Source of the DNA: Streptomyces flavochromogenes
Lineage (GTDB): Bacteria; Actinomycetota; Actinomycetes; Streptomycetales; Streptomycetaceae
DNA: 64,000 bases
Direction: 5' to 3'
Assembly (NCBI RefSeq): GCF_000717595.1
Contig: NZ_JNZO01000027.1
Span: forward strand, 62,001 to 126,000
Shown: positions 51,528 through 60,463 of the stretch, piece after piece
Layout of the letters: each line of letters begins with the position of its first letter
How positions within the stretch are numbered: the first letter of the stretch is position 1
Program-made: the position numbers and the translations under genes
The notes under the pieces: model-generated
The model's input: only the letters and a program-made list of their open reading frames with translations
Told to the model about the DNA's origin: nothing
The model's database searches: none

Positions 51528-52325
51528 GTGTCGGATCACGACCAGCTGCTGGTCATCGTCGACCCGGTCGCCCGCCGAAGTGACGGCGAGTCCGTGCGGA
51601 TCGCGAAAGATGTGCTGTCCGCGGGCGCGGAGGCGAAGATCTGCCTGCCGGACAGCCCGGAGGAATTCACCCGCGCCCTGGCCCGGCGGGGCTCCCGGCG
51701 ACCCGTGGTGCTCGGCGACGACCGCGCGCTGCTGCGTACGGTGGCCCTCCTCCACCGGGAGCGGGACCTCGCCGCGGGTGCCCTCTCCCTCGTCCCGATA
51801 GGCGCCCCGGACGCCCTGGAACTCGCCCACGCCCTCGGCGTGCCGCGCTCCACACCGGCCGCCGCCCGGGCCGTCCTCGACGGGGCCGTACGACGCCTCG
51901 ACCTGCTGGTCGACGACAGCGACGGCGTCGTCCTCGGCGATCTCCAGGTGCCGGCCTCGCCGGTCCTCGCCGCGGCGTCCGCGACCGTCTGGGGCACCTG
52001 CCGCTCCCTCGTCCGCACCCTGGTCCGCCCGGCCCCGACGGCCCTCGCCGTCCGCACCCACCGGCTGCGGGTGGAGGCGGACGGGGTGCTGCTCACCGAT
52101 GTCGACACCCCGCTGGAGAGCCTCACGGTCCGCTCGGTCGGCGGGGCGGCCGAGGTGGTCGTCCACCCTTCGGCCGCCCCGCCCCGGCACATGACCGCCC
52201 GCGTCCTCACCGTCTCGGGCCCCGACTTCCGCTACCGCGCGGACGGCCGCGTCACGGGACCGGTCCGCCGCCGGACGTGGACGGTCCTGGGGGAGGCGTG
52301 GGGGCTGACCCTGCCCAGGGGCTGA
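51528..52325 (+). CDS. Diacylglycerol-kinase-like protein with a degenerate active site
   Basis: 265 residues. The fold resembles DAGK/sphingosine kinases: the opening HDQLLVIVDPVARRSDGES and SLVPIGAPDALELAHALGVP correspond to the 'NP' and 'P-G-T-x-N-D-x-A-R-x-L' blocks. The nucleotide motif GGDGT is replaced by LGDDRAL, and the N-D pair by PDA, so activity is doubtful. GTG 51528 has AAGGA five bases upstream. Divergent from purA. As I recall, a DAGK-family gene at this place is conserved in the genus. Confidence 0.6.
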   Translation: MSDHDQLLVIVDPVARRSDGESVRIAKDVLSAGAEAKICLPDSPEEFTRALARRGSRRPVVLGDDRALLRTVALLHRERDLAAGALSLVPIGAPDALELAHALGVPRSTPAAARAVLDGAVRRLDLLVDDSDGVVLGDLQVPASPVLAAASATVWGTCRSLVRTLVRPAPTALAVRTHRLRVEADGVLLTDVDTPLESLTVRSVGGAAEVVVHPSAAPPRHMTARVLTVSGPDFRYRADGRVTGPVRRRTWTVLGEAWGLTLPRG

Positions 52326-52360
52326 CCACGCTGATCGTCCCGCGCAGCCGAGCCCGAGCC

Positions 52361-52438
52361 GGTGCCGGTGCCGGTGCCGGTGCCGGTGCCGGTGCCGGTG
52401 CCGGTGCCGGTGCCGGTGCCGGTGCCGGTGCCGGTGCC
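52361..52438. repeat. (GGTGCC)13 hexanucleotide tract
   Basis: Thirteen perfect copies of GGTGCC, 78 bases, between the stop of the DAGK-like gene and the promoter of the next gene (-10 TAACGT at 52466-52471). Confidence 0.98.
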
Positions 52439-52511
52439 AACTGGTGCCGGGGTACGGCGGCCGTCTAACGTCACGCCTGGGGTGGCCGGTATGCGTGACG
52501 GGGGATGCGGG

Positions 52512-53915
52512 ATGGCACGGGCGTCGGATCTGCCGGAGACGGCGAAGGCTCTGGGCCGGTACGGACGAAGAGCGAGCGGGGTGATGACGAGCGGGTGCGT
52601 CCTGTTCGTCCCCGCCGCGGGGGTCGCGCTCGTGGCACCCGGCGAGCCCTGGGCGGACGACCTGATCGGCGCGCTCGTCGCCCTGGGCGTGCTCGTGGCC
52701 GGTGCCGGTGCCGGTTCCTGGGCCCTGGCGCGCCGGATGAGGCGGGCGCTCGGCTCCGGAACCTGGTCGGCGCATGCCGCGGCGGCCGTGCGGGACATGC
52801 GGAGCACCGAGGCCGTCGTGCTGCGCTCCCCGGCCGGGGACGGGCTGTGGCCGCTGGAGGTGGTCGCGATGCGCCAGCGGTACGAGCCGCTGCGGCCGGG
52901 CCCCGACGGGGTGATGTGGTGGTGCGGGGACCCGGCCAGGGGCGGGGTGCTCGCGCCGCCCGGCGGCGGGGCGCTGATCTGGGCCAGGCCGGTGAAGCAC
53001 CGGCGGGCGCGGCAGCGGATCGTGGAGCAGGCCGCGCGGACGGGGCTCCTGGAGCGGGCGACCCCCGTCCAGCCGCAGGTACAGGACGAGGTGCCGCAGG
53101 TGCGGGACCGGGTGCCGCAGGTCCCGGATCCGGTCCGGACCGCCGTTCCGGCCCCACGCGTGAGCCTGGTCAAGCAGCCCGAGTCCGACCCGTCCGGCGC
53201 CCCGACGTACGCGCGGCTCGCGGCCCACGCCGGGCGGCAGGCCGTGGCACTGACCCGGACCCGGACCCGGCGACCGGAGGCGGACGTCCGCGAGGTGGCG
53301 TGGTGGCGCGTGCGGAGCCTGCGGCGGGCCGCCGGGGTCAGCCGGGTGCTGGTGGCGCTGGCCGTCTGCGCGGCGGCGGCCGTGGCGGCGGCCATCCGGC
53401 CGGAGGGGGGCGGTCTGATGAAGCTGTTCCTCGTGGCGATCGTGGGGCTCGCGGCGATCGCCTACTCAGGCCACCGCCTGCTGACCGGCGGGATTCCCGC
53501 GGTGCGGCTGATGGCCCGGGCCGCGCAGTCGCCCGTGCCGGTCCCGCGGCGGTACGTCCTGCTCCACGACCCGCAGAACGGGGTTCCCGTTCTGGTCGCC
53601 TTCCCTTCCCACGGCGGACCGCACGACCGGCCCGAGGGGCTTCTCCCGCTGCTGCCGCCCGGCACCGCCAAGCACCCGTGGCTCGGCTTGCCGTCGGAGC
53701 CCACCGGGACGGTCGAGCTGCGCGGCTGGCGCGACTTCTCCGCCGCCGGCCTGCCGTACGTCGTCCCGCGGTTCGAGGGGCGCGCGCTGTGGCCCGCCGG
53801 GCCGTACCGGCCGGCCGGCGGGGCGGAGGGTGCCGCGCTCCTCGCCCGGCTCGCCCCGCCCATGGACGCGCGGGCCCCTCAGGAGGAGAACTCGGCTCCT
53901 CGGGCCTCCTTGTAG
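52512..53915 (+). CDS. Membrane protein of unknown function
   Basis: 467 residues. One or two hydrophobic segments near the start (GCVLFVPAAGVALVA, LIGALVALGVLVAGAGAGSWAL) and two in the middle (VSRVLVALAVCAAAAVAAAI, LFLVAIVGLAAIAYSG) enclose a soluble part with a Gln/Val/Pro repeat (VQPQVQDEVPQVRDRVPQVP, about 185-205). The last 130 residues are soluble (RRYVLLHDPQNGVPVLVAFP). No family that I know. ATG 52512 has GGGGG seven bases upstream; ATG 52491 is equally possible. The frame continues upstream through the GGTGCC repeat as VPVPVP, but the -10 lies after it, so this is not translated. Its 3' end overlaps the converging regulator by 37 bases. Confidence 0.6.
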   Translation: MARASDLPETAKALGRYGRRASGVMTSGCVLFVPAAGVALVAPGEPWADDLIGALVALGVLVAGAGAGSWALARRMRRALGSGTWSAHAAAAVRDMRSTEAVVLRSPAGDGLWPLEVVAMRQRYEPLRPGPDGVMWWCGDPARGGVLAPPGGGALIWARPVKHRRARQRIVEQAARTGLLERATPVQPQVQDEVPQVRDRVPQVPDPVRTAVPAPRVSLVKQPESDPSGAPTYARLAAHAGRQAVALTRTRTRRPEADVREVAWWRVRSLRRAAGVSRVLVALAVCAAAAVAAAIRPEGGGLMKLFLVAIVGLAAIAYSGHRLLTGGIPAVRLMARAAQSPVPVPRRYVLLHDPQNGVPVLVAFPSHGGPHDRPEGLLPLLPPGTAKHPWLGLPSEPTGTVELRGWRDFSAAGLPYVVPRFEGRALWPAGPYRPAGGAEGAALLARLAPPMDARAPQEENSAPRASL

Positions 53916-54394
53916 GCCGCCCATCGGTCCATGATCCCCAGCATCTCGCGCTGGAGGAACGCGAAGAACTCGGCCGTCTCGGCCGTCCGCGCGCCCGCCG
54001 CCGTCTTCGGGCCGAGCAGTTCGGAGCCCTCGCGGAGGACCTTCTCCCAGCGGACGAGGACCTGGTCGCGGCGGGTGAAGGTCTCGTACCAGAGCTCGTT
54101 GTGGAGGACGTACCGCTCGCGCCGGGTGCCGGGGTCGCGCTCTCGGCTGACCATGCCGACCTGGCTGAGGTAGCGGATCGCGCCGGAGACCGCCGCCGGG
54201 CTGATCCGCAGCTGCTCGGCCAGCTCGGCCGAGGTCATCGAGGCGCCCTCGGAGGCGAGGAGCGCCGCGAAGACGCGGGAGGCCATGCGCTGCATGCCGG
54301 CTTCCGTCAGTTCGGCGGCGAAGCGCTCCACGAAGCGGGACACGCCCTCCTCGTTGCCGTCCTTGCTCGCCCCGGTGGTCGTCATGCCGGTCAT
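53879..54394 (-). CDS. GbsR/MarR-family regulator
   Basis: 171 residues. Winged helix at about 45-110 (ASRVFAALLASEGASMTSAEL, AEQLRISPAAVSGAIRYLSQ) with basic wing (RERDPGTRRERYVLHN) and helical C-terminus (LLGPKTAAGARTAETAEFF). The GbsR-like subgroup controls neighbouring transporters. GAGGGAG before ATG 54394. It is divergent from the ABC exporter and a palindrome (54443-54458) lies between, so this is very likely its repressor. Ends overlap the preceding gene. Confidence 0.85.
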   Translation of the reverse strand: MTGMTTTGASKDGNEEGVSRFVERFAAELTEAGMQRMASRVFAALLASEGASMTSAELAEQLRISPAAVSGAIRYLSQVGMVSRERDPGTRRERYVLHNELWYETFTRRDQVLVRWEKVLREGSELLGPKTAAGARTAETAEFFAFLQREMLGIMDRWAAYKEARGAEFSS

Positions 54395-54442
54395 CGTCTC
54401 CCTCGTTCGCTCCGCGCCCCCGACTTTATACCGTTCCTTAAC

Positions 54443-54458
54443 TTCACAACTTTGTGAA
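54443..54458. promoter_or_regulatory. Palindromic operator between gbsR-like and ABC genes
   Basis: TTCACAA-CT-TTGTGAA is perfect over 16 bases and covers the -35 (TTCACA, 54443-54448), which stands 17 bases from the -10 TACGTT (54466-54471) of the ABC gene. Binding of the divergent regulator would block that promoter. Confidence 0.8.
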
Positions 54459-54478
54459 ATGAGCGTACGTTCTGAAGC

Positions 54479-55441
54479 ATGACGAAGGCAATCAGCATCG
54501 CCGGACTGCACAAGTCCTTCGGGCGGACCCACGCGCTCGACGGCCTCGACCTCGCCGTCGAGACCGGCGAGGTCCACGGCTTTCTCGGCCCCAACGGCGC
54601 CGGCAAGTCCACCGCCATCCGGGTCCTCCTCGGCCTCCTCCGCGCCGACTCCGGCGGCGTCTCACTGCTCGGGAGAAACCCCTGGCAGGACGCCGTCGAG
54701 CTGCACCGCCGGATCGCGTACGTCCCCGGCGACGTGACCCTGTGGCGCAACCTCTCCGGCGGAGAGATCATCGACCTGTACGGGAAGCTCCGAAACGAGG
54801 GGCGCGCGAAGCGCGTCGGGCAGGGTGGCGGCGGCCGCCGGACGGGCGGCCTCGACAGGACGAAGCGCGCCGAGCTGATCGAGCGCTTCGAGCTCGACCC
54901 CACCAAGAAGGGCCACACCTACTCCAAGGGCAACCGGCAGAAGGTCGCCCTCGTCGCGGCCTTCGCCTCCGACGTCGACCTGTACGTCCTCGACGAGCCG
55001 ACCAGCGGCCTCGACCCGCTGATGGAGGAGGTCTTCCAGAGCTGCGTCCAGGAGGCCCGCGACCGCGGCCGGACCGTACTCCTCTCCAGCCACATCCTCA
55101 GCGAGGTCGAGAGCCTCTGCGACCGGGTCAGCATCGTCCGCAAGGGCCGGACCGTGGAGTCCGGTTCGCTCGCGGATCTGCGGCACCTGACCCGCACCAG
55201 CGTCACCGCCGAACTCGCCGCCGCGCCCAACGGCCTCGCCCACCTCCCCGGCGTCCACGGCCTGGACGTCCAGGGCCTGCGGGTGAGACTCCAGGTCGAC
55301 ACCGACAAGCTCGACGCCGTCCTGCGCTCCCTGACCGCCTCGGGCGTACGGAGCCTGACCAGCACCCCGCCCACCCTGGAGGAGCTGTTCCTCCGGCACT
55401 ACGAGGACGAGCACCTCGCGAACGGGGTGGCGGCGTCATGA
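54479..55441 (+). CDS. ABC exporter, ATP-binding subunit
   Basis: 320 residues. Walker [10 protein letters not shown] (about 37-45), Q-loop region [13 protein letters not shown], signature [11 protein letters not shown] (in place of LSGGQ, as in antibiotic self-resistance exporters), Walker [14 protein letters not shown] and switch His in [12 protein letters not shown] basic, Gly-rich insertion ([17 protein letters not shown], about 108-125) is not usual. ATG 54479 follows TACGTT by seven bases, so probably leaderless. The stop overlaps the permease gene by four bases. Confidence 0.9.
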   Translation: MTKAISIAGLHKSFGRTHALDGLDLAVETGEVHGFLGPNGAGKSTAIRVLLGLLRADSGGVSLLGRNPWQDAVELHRRIAYVPGDVTLWRNLSGGEIIDLYGKLRNEGRAKRVGQGGGGRRTGGLDRTKRAELIERFELDPTKKGHTYSKGNRQKVALVAAFASDVDLYVLDEPTSGLDPLMEEVFQSCVQEARDRGRTVLLSSHILSEVESLCDRVSIVRKGRTVESGSLADLRHLTRTSVTAELAAAPNGLAHLPGVHGLDVQGLRVRLQVDTDKLDAVLRSLTASGVRSLTSTPPTLEELFLRHYEDEHLANGVAAS

Positions 55442-57042
55442 GCACGGTCACCCTCGCCGGCACCACCACCCTCACCCGGCTCGCCCTGCGCCGCGACCGG
55501 CTGATGATCCCGCTCTGGGCGCTCGTCACCGGCGGTCTGGTCGCCAGCGGCGCCGGCTCGCTCGAAAGCCTCTACGGCACGGCCGCCGAGCGCGCCCGGG
55601 CCGCCGCCTCCATGACCGCCAACAGCTCGATGCGCGCGCTCTACGGGCCGGTCTTCGACGACTCCCTCGGCGGGCTCGTCGCCTGGCGGTTCGGCACCTT
55701 CGCCGCCGTCCTCGCCGCCGTCGCGAGCCTGATCGTGGTCGTCCGGCACACCCGCGAGGAGGAGGAGACGGGCCGTCAGGAGATGCTCTCCGCCGGCGCG
55801 GTCGGCCGCCGGGCCCCGCTCACCGCCGCCCTCCTCGCCGCGCTCGTCGTCAACGCCGCCGTCGCCCTCATCGTCACCGCGGGCCTCGCCGGACAGGGCG
55901 CGGCCGGGGCGCTCGCCCTCGGCCTGGCGATCGGCGGCACGGGCATGGTCTTCGCGACCACGGCCGCGCTCGCCGCCCAGCTGACGGAGAGCGCCCGGCT
56001 CGCGAAGGGCCTGACGGGGGCCGCCGTCGGTCTCGCGTTCGTCCTGCGGGCGGCCGGCGACTCCGGCACCGCCGGGGGCACCTCCCAGGACGGAGTCCTG
56101 GGAGGAGGTTCGTCCGTCCTGACCTGGCTGTCGCCGATCGGCTGGGCGGAGAACGTCCGCGCCTTCGCAGGCGAACGCTGGTGGGTGCTCCTCCTGATCG
56201 CCGCGACGGTCCTGCTCCAGACGGCGGCGGCGTACGCGCTGACCGGCCGTCGCGACGTCGGCGCGGGCTTCCTCGCGACCCGGCCGGGACCCCCGGAGGG
56301 CGGGCTCGCGACGGCGGGCGCGCTCGCGTGGCGGCTCCAGCGCGGCACCCTCCTCGGCTGGTCCCTGGGGTTCCTGCTCGGCGGGCTCGCCTTCGGCGGG
56401 ATGGTCGAGGGCGCGGCCGACATCGTCGGCGACAACGAGAAGGCCCGGCAGATCTTCGAGCGGATGGGCGGCCAGAGCGCCCTCACCGACGCCTTCCTCG
56501 CCACCATGGTGTCCCTCTTCGGGATGGTCGCGGCCCTGTTCGCGGTCGGCTCGGCACTGCGGCCGCACGGCGAGGAGACCTCGGGCCGCGCCGAACCGCT
56601 CCTCGCGAACGCCCTCGGCAGGATCCGCTGGGCGGCCGGCCACCTGCTGATCGCCTTCGGCGGCTCGGCCCTGATCCTGGCCCTCAGCGGGATCGGCCTC
56701 GCCCTGTCGTACGGCCGTGACGCCGGCCCGATCCTGGGCGCCTCGCTCGCTCAGCTCCCGGCGGTGTGGACGCTGGCCGGGCTGGCCGTCCTCCTCTGGG
56801 GCGCGGCCCCGAAGGCCGCGACCGCCGCGTGGGGCGCGGCCGGCCTGTGCCTGGCCCTCGGCTGGATCGGCCCGGCGCTCGACCTGCCGCAGGCTGCCCT
56901 GAACCTCTCGCCCTTCGGTCATCTGCCGAAGCTCCCGGGCCCGGAGATGACCTGGACCCCGGTCCTGGCCCTGACGGCCCTGGCGGCGGCGCTGGTGACG
57001 GCGGGCCTCGCGGGGCTGCGGCGGCGGGACATGATCAGCTGA
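55438..57042 (+). CDS. ABC exporter permease
   Basis: 534 residues with about 12 membrane helices in two similar halves (e.g. [87 protein letters not shown]). The repeated R-H-T-R/G-E-E-E-T-G-R motif shows the halves arose by duplication. This is the tetronasin/TnrB2-like drug exporter type. ATG 55438 overlaps the ATPase stop. Substrate: probably a lipophilic drug, peptide or ionophore. Confidence 0.88.
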   Translation: MSTVTLAGTTTLTRLALRRDRLMIPLWALVTGGLVASGAGSLESLYGTAAERARAAASMTANSSMRALYGPVFDDSLGGLVAWRFGTFAAVLAAVASLIVVVRHTREEEETGRQEMLSAGAVGRRAPLTAALLAALVVNAAVALIVTAGLAGQGAAGALALGLAIGGTGMVFATTAALAAQLTESARLAKGLTGAAVGLAFVLRAAGDSGTAGGTSQDGVLGGGSSVLTWLSPIGWAENVRAFAGERWWVLLLIAATVLLQTAAAYALTGRRDVGAGFLATRPGPPEGGLATAGALAWRLQRGTLLGWSLGFLLGGLAFGGMVEGAADIVGDNEKARQIFERMGGQSALTDAFLATMVSLFGMVAALFAVGSALRPHGEETSGRAEPLLANALGRIRWAAGHLLIAFGGSALILALSGIGLALSYGRDAGPILGASLAQLPAVWTLAGLAVLLWGAAPKAATAAWGAAGLCLALGWIGPALDLPQAALNLSPFGHLPKLPGPEMTWTPVLALTALAAALVTAGLAGLRRRDMIS

Positions 57043-57071
57043 GAGGCGAGCCGAGCACTGCCGCTCCGTCA

Positions 57072-57107
57072 GAGGTGTGAGCACCGCGGGTGCGGTGCTC
57101 ACACCTC
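57072..57107. terminator. 16-bp hairpin at the P450 stop
   Basis: Arms 57072-57087 and 57092-57107 pair perfectly over GGGT. It follows the permease gene and overlaps the stop codon of the P450 gene (57099-57101). Confidence 0.88.
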
Positions 57108-58295
57108 CACGAGCAGCTCCTCGAAGCCCCGGATCACGTACCCCGGCTTCCACACGGGCTCGGCCGCGAGCCGCAGGGCCGGCGCCTGGCGCAGCAACTC
57201 GCCGAAAACGGAGCTCAGTTCGAGGCGGGCGAGGGGCGCGCCGAGGCAGTAGTGGATGCCCGCCCCGAAGGTGATGTGCGGGTTGTCGGCCCGGGTGAGG
57301 TCGAGTGCGTCGGCCGTCGGGCCGAAGCGGGCCGGGTCGCGGTTGGCGGAGCCGAAGAGGAGGGCGACCTCGGAGCCGCGCGGGATGAGCCGGCCGCCGA
57401 TCTCGATGTCGTCGAGGACCCAGCGCTCGAACATCTGGAGCGGGGTGTCGTAGCGCAGAAGTTCCTCCACAGCTGTGGACAACTTTTCGGGATCCGGACG
57501 GACGTCGTTCTTCAGGAGCGTCCACCAGCCGTTGACCGTCGTGTTCACGGTGGCCTCGTGGCCCGCGTTCAGGAGCAGGACGCAGGTGGAGATCATCTCC
57601 TGCTCCGTCAGCTCCTCCACCCCGATGAGCGCCGAGATCAAGTCGTCCCCCGGGCTCTTCCGCCGCCGCGCGATCAGCTCCCGCAGATAGTCCGAGAACT
57701 CGACCGAGGCCTCGACCGCCCCCCGGGCCGTCTCCTCCGAAGGATTCAGCTCGAACATCCCGCAGATCGCCGCGGACCAGGGCCGCAGCCGCCCCCGCTC
57801 CTCGTCGTCCTCGGGAACACCCAGCATCTGGGCGATCACCGCGACCGGCAGCGGCTCCGCGACCGCCGCCTGGAGGTCGCCGCCGCCCGCCGCCACCAGA
57901 TCCCCCACCAGATCCGCGGCGAGCCGCCGTACCGTCGGTGCCAGGTTCTCGACCGTCCTCGGCGTGAAGGCCTTCGACACCAGGCGCCGGATGCGGCTGT
58001 GGTCGGCCGCCTCCAGATCGAGCAGCCCGTGGTCGTTGAGCGTGTGGAAGGGCTCGTACGCCGCGTCCGGCGCCTCCCGCCCGAACTCCTCGTGGGTGAA
58101 GCGGTGCGTGTACGTACGGCCGAGCCGACGGTCCCTGAGGAGCGCGGACACGTCCTCGTAGTGCGGGATCAGCCACTGGCGGGTCGGGCCGTGCCAGTGG
58201 GCGCGGCCCGCCGCCCGCAGCTCGGCGTAGGCGGGGTACGGATCGGCGACGAACTCCGCGGAGAAGGGGTCGTAAACAGCCTCGACAGCGTCCAT
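57099..58295 (-). CDS. Cytochrome P450, CYP107-like
   Basis: 398 residues, soluble bacterial type. I-helix LLNAGHEATVN (A-G-x-E-A-T), ExxR in VEELLRYDTP and heme-binding FGAGIHYCLGAPLAR with Cys about 349. ATG 58295 has TAGCGT six bases upstream, so probably leaderless. Position and sequence fit the CYP107U1 gene of Streptomyces, which has been linked to sporulation; that link is by memory of gene order. No ferredoxin gene is next to it. Confidence 0.9.
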   Translation of the reverse strand: MDAVEAVYDPFSAEFVADPYPAYAELRAAGRAHWHGPTRQWLIPHYEDVSALLRDRRLGRTYTHRFTHEEFGREAPDAAYEPFHTLNDHGLLDLEAADHSRIRRLVSKAFTPRTVENLAPTVRRLAADLVGDLVAAGGGDLQAAVAEPLPVAVIAQMLGVPEDDEERGRLRPWSAAICGMFELNPSEETARGAVEASVEFSDYLRELIARRRKSPGDDLISALIGVEELTEQEMISTCVLLLNAGHEATVNTTVNGWWTLLKNDVRPDPEKLSTAVEELLRYDTPLQMFERWVLDDIEIGGRLIPRGSEVALLFGSANRDPARFGPTADALDLTRADNPHITFGAGIHYCLGAPLARLELSSVFGELLRQAPALRLAAEPVWKPGYVIRGFEELLVEV

Positions 58296-58327
58296 GGCCG
58301 GACGCTACCCGCGCGCCCCCGCGCGTT

Positions 58328-58990
58328 CTAGCCGCCGACGCGCACCAGACCCGCCTCGTACGCGAAGACCGCCGCCTGCGTCCGGTCCCGCAGCCCCAGC
58401 TTCACCAGGATGCGGCTCACATGCGTCTTGATGGTCGACTCGGCGACGACGAGGTGCTCGGCGATCTCGGAGTTCGACAGACCCTGCGCGATGAGCACCA
58501 GGACCTCCGTCTCGCGCTCCGTCAGCTCCCCTATCTGCGCCATCGCCGGGGGGCGCGGAGAGCTCCCCGGCGCCTTCGCGAACTCGGTGATCAGCCGCTT
58601 CGTGACCGTCGGCGCGAGCAGCGCCTCGCCGGCCGCGACGACCCGCACCCCGTCGGCGAGCTGCCGGGCGGAGGCGTCCTTGAGCAGGAAGCCGGAGGCC
58701 CCGGCGCGCAGCGCCTGGTAGACGTACTCGTCGAGGTCGAAGGTGGTCAGGACGAGCACCTTCGCGTCCGCGTCGGCGGCGACGATCTCCCGGGTGGCGT
58801 CGATGCCGTTCAGCTCGGGCATCCGGATGTCCATGAGGACCACGTCGGGGTGGAGGGCGGCGACCTGGGCGACGGCCTCCCGGCCGTTCACGGCCTCGCC
58901 GACGACCTCGATGTCCGGCATCGCGCCGAGCAGCACCGAGAAGCCCTCGCGGACCATCATCTGGTCGTCGACGATCAGCACGCGGATCAC
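58328..58990 (-). CDS. NarL/LuxR-type response regulator
   Basis: 220 residues. Receiver domain with IVDDQMMVREG, phospho-acceptor Asp54 in LMDIRMPE, the conserved Thr/Ser in LTTFDLDEY and Lys in GFLLKD; LuxR-type HTH at about 150-210 (LTERETEVLVLIAQGLSNSEI, STIKTHVSRILVKLGL). GTG 58990 overlaps the kinase stop by four bases, so kinase and regulator are made in step. Confidence 0.93.
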   Translation of the reverse strand: MIRVLIVDDQMMVREGFSVLLGAMPDIEVVGEAVNGREAVAQVAALHPDVVLMDIRMPELNGIDATREIVAADADAKVLVLTTFDLDEYVYQALRAGASGFLLKDASARQLADGVRVVAAGEALLAPTVTKRLITEFAKAPGSSPRPPAMAQIGELTERETEVLVLIAQGLSNSEIAEHLVVAESTIKTHVSRILVKLGLRDRTQAAVFAYEAGLVRVGG

Positions 58991-60300
58991 TGGTCACTCT
59001 CCTCACGGCTCACGGGGACGAAGGCCGTCACCTCGTAGCCACCGTCCTCGGTCGCCTCGGCCGTCATCTCCCCGCTGAGCATCGTCACACGCTCGCGCAT
59101 GCCGGTGATGCCGTGGCCGGCACCCGGGGAGGGCTTCACGAGGCCGCGTGCCGGGCCGTTGGCGATGCGCAGGCCCAGACCGCCGAGGACATAGCTGACC
59201 TCGACCTTCGCAGCGGCGCCGGGCGCGTGCCGCAGCACGTTCGACAGGGCCTCCTGGACGATGCGATACGCGGAGAGCTCCACGCCCTGCGGCAGCTCGC
59301 GCACGGCGCCGGTCACCGTCTTCTCGACGACGAGCCCGGCCTCCTGGACGTTGCGGACGAGCGAGTCGAGGTCGGCGAGGGTCGGCTGCGGGGCGTCGGG
59401 GGCCTCGTAGTCCTCGGCGCGGACGACACCGAGGATGCGGCGCAGTTCGGTGAGCGCGGCGACCGCGTTCTCCCGGATGGTGAGGAAGGCCTGCTCCAGC
59501 TCCGGCGGCGGGTTCTCGACCCGGTACGGGGCGGCCTCGGCCTGGATGGCGACGACCGACATGTGGTGGGCGACGACGTCGTGGAGCTCACGGGCGATGG
59601 TGGTGCGCTCCTCCAGGAGAGTCCGCCTGGAGCGCTCCTGGGCGGTGACGGTCTGCTGGGCGATGACCTCGCGGTCGGCCTGGCGGCGGACCTGGAGGAC
59701 GGTGACGGCGAGCAGGAGGAGGGCGGAGACGAAGAGCATCGGAACGGAGTCCGAGCTGCGTCCCACCCCGAGGAACATCTCCGCGAAGAGGCAGAAGGCA
59801 GCCGTCACGAGCCACATCCACGCCGCGGTGCGGGGCCGGGTGCGGGCGGCGACCACGCCGAGGATCACGAGATGCGAGAAGAAGGTGATGTGCGACCAGG
59901 GCCAGCCGGCGTCGTAGCCGGTGAGGTAGCCGATGACGGGCGTGGACGCGAGCGAGGCCCAGAAGGCGAGGACGGGCCGCACCAGGGTGAGGAGCACGAT
60001 CGCGGGCGGGACGCAGGCCATCATCAGCGTCAGCGGGGCGAAGGTGGTTTCGAACTCCTCGTACCCCATGGCGAAGACGATCAGGGCGAGGAACGCGACG
60101 ACGCCGTGCGGGAACAGGCCGAGGTGCGGCCGTATCCCCTTCGGCACGAAGCGCGCCACCTTGGGGTTCACCTCGGCCGGCTGGAGCGGCCGGTAGGCCG
60201 ACGCGTCGTGGAAGAGTTCCTGCCGCAGCCCGCCGAGGACGACCTGGACCAGGTGGAACTCGGGGGCGCGGCTCGTCTCGGGGGTCTGTGTCTGGGTCAC
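58987..60300 (-). CDS. Sensor histidine kinase (HisKA_3)
   Basis: 437 residues. About five membrane helices in residues 60-200 (VVAFLALIVFAMGY, LMMACVPPAIVLLTL, FFSHLVILGVVAA, WLVTAAFCLFAEMFLG, LFVSALLLLAVTVLQV), then the phospho-acceptor His (about 238) in ARELHDVVAHHMSVVA and an HATPase_c domain with YRIVQEALSNVLRHAP and GHGITGMRERV. Little outside the membrane, so it probably senses the membrane itself or a lipid. GTG 60300 has TACCGT seven bases upstream (leaderless); GTG 60309 would start inside that element. Confidence 0.92.
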   Translation of the reverse strand: MTQTQTPETSRAPEFHLVQVVLGGLRQELFHDASAYRPLQPAEVNPKVARFVPKGIRPHLGLFPHGVVAFLALIVFAMGYEEFETTFAPLTLMMACVPPAIVLLTLVRPVLAFWASLASTPVIGYLTGYDAGWPWSHITFFSHLVILGVVAARTRPRTAAWMWLVTAAFCLFAEMFLGVGRSSDSVPMLFVSALLLLAVTVLQVRRQADREVIAQQTVTAQERSRRTLLEERTTIARELHDVVAHHMSVVAIQAEAAPYRVENPPPELEQAFLTIRENAVAALTELRRILGVVRAEDYEAPDAPQPTLADLDSLVRNVQEAGLVVEKTVTGAVRELPQGVELSAYRIVQEALSNVLRHAPGAAAKVEVSYVLGGLGLRIANGPARGLVKPSPGAGHGITGMRERVTMLSGEMTAEATEDGGYEVTAFVPVSREESDQ

Positions 60301-60463
60301 GTCGACCACGGTACGGGGGGGCGGGGAACCCGGTCGTCCCGCTCGATGCGGATCCTTCCGGGTCCCCCTTGAGGACTATGGCCTCTGCCTGCCGTCCGTC
60401 CCCCGGCTCAGGGGAGCGTCGGGTGAGGCCCGCCGAGGGGGCGGTTCACCGTGCCGCCGCTCG

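Noticed and set aside
52362..52490. Val-Pro repeat as the N-terminus of the following membrane protein
   Set aside because: The frame is open, but the probable -10 (52466-52471) and the ribosome sites lie after the repeat.
55399..58176. Leftward open frame of 925 codons across the permease and P450
   Set aside because: Spans two genes on different strands and a perfect terminator; composition is low-complexity Arg/Gly/Ala.
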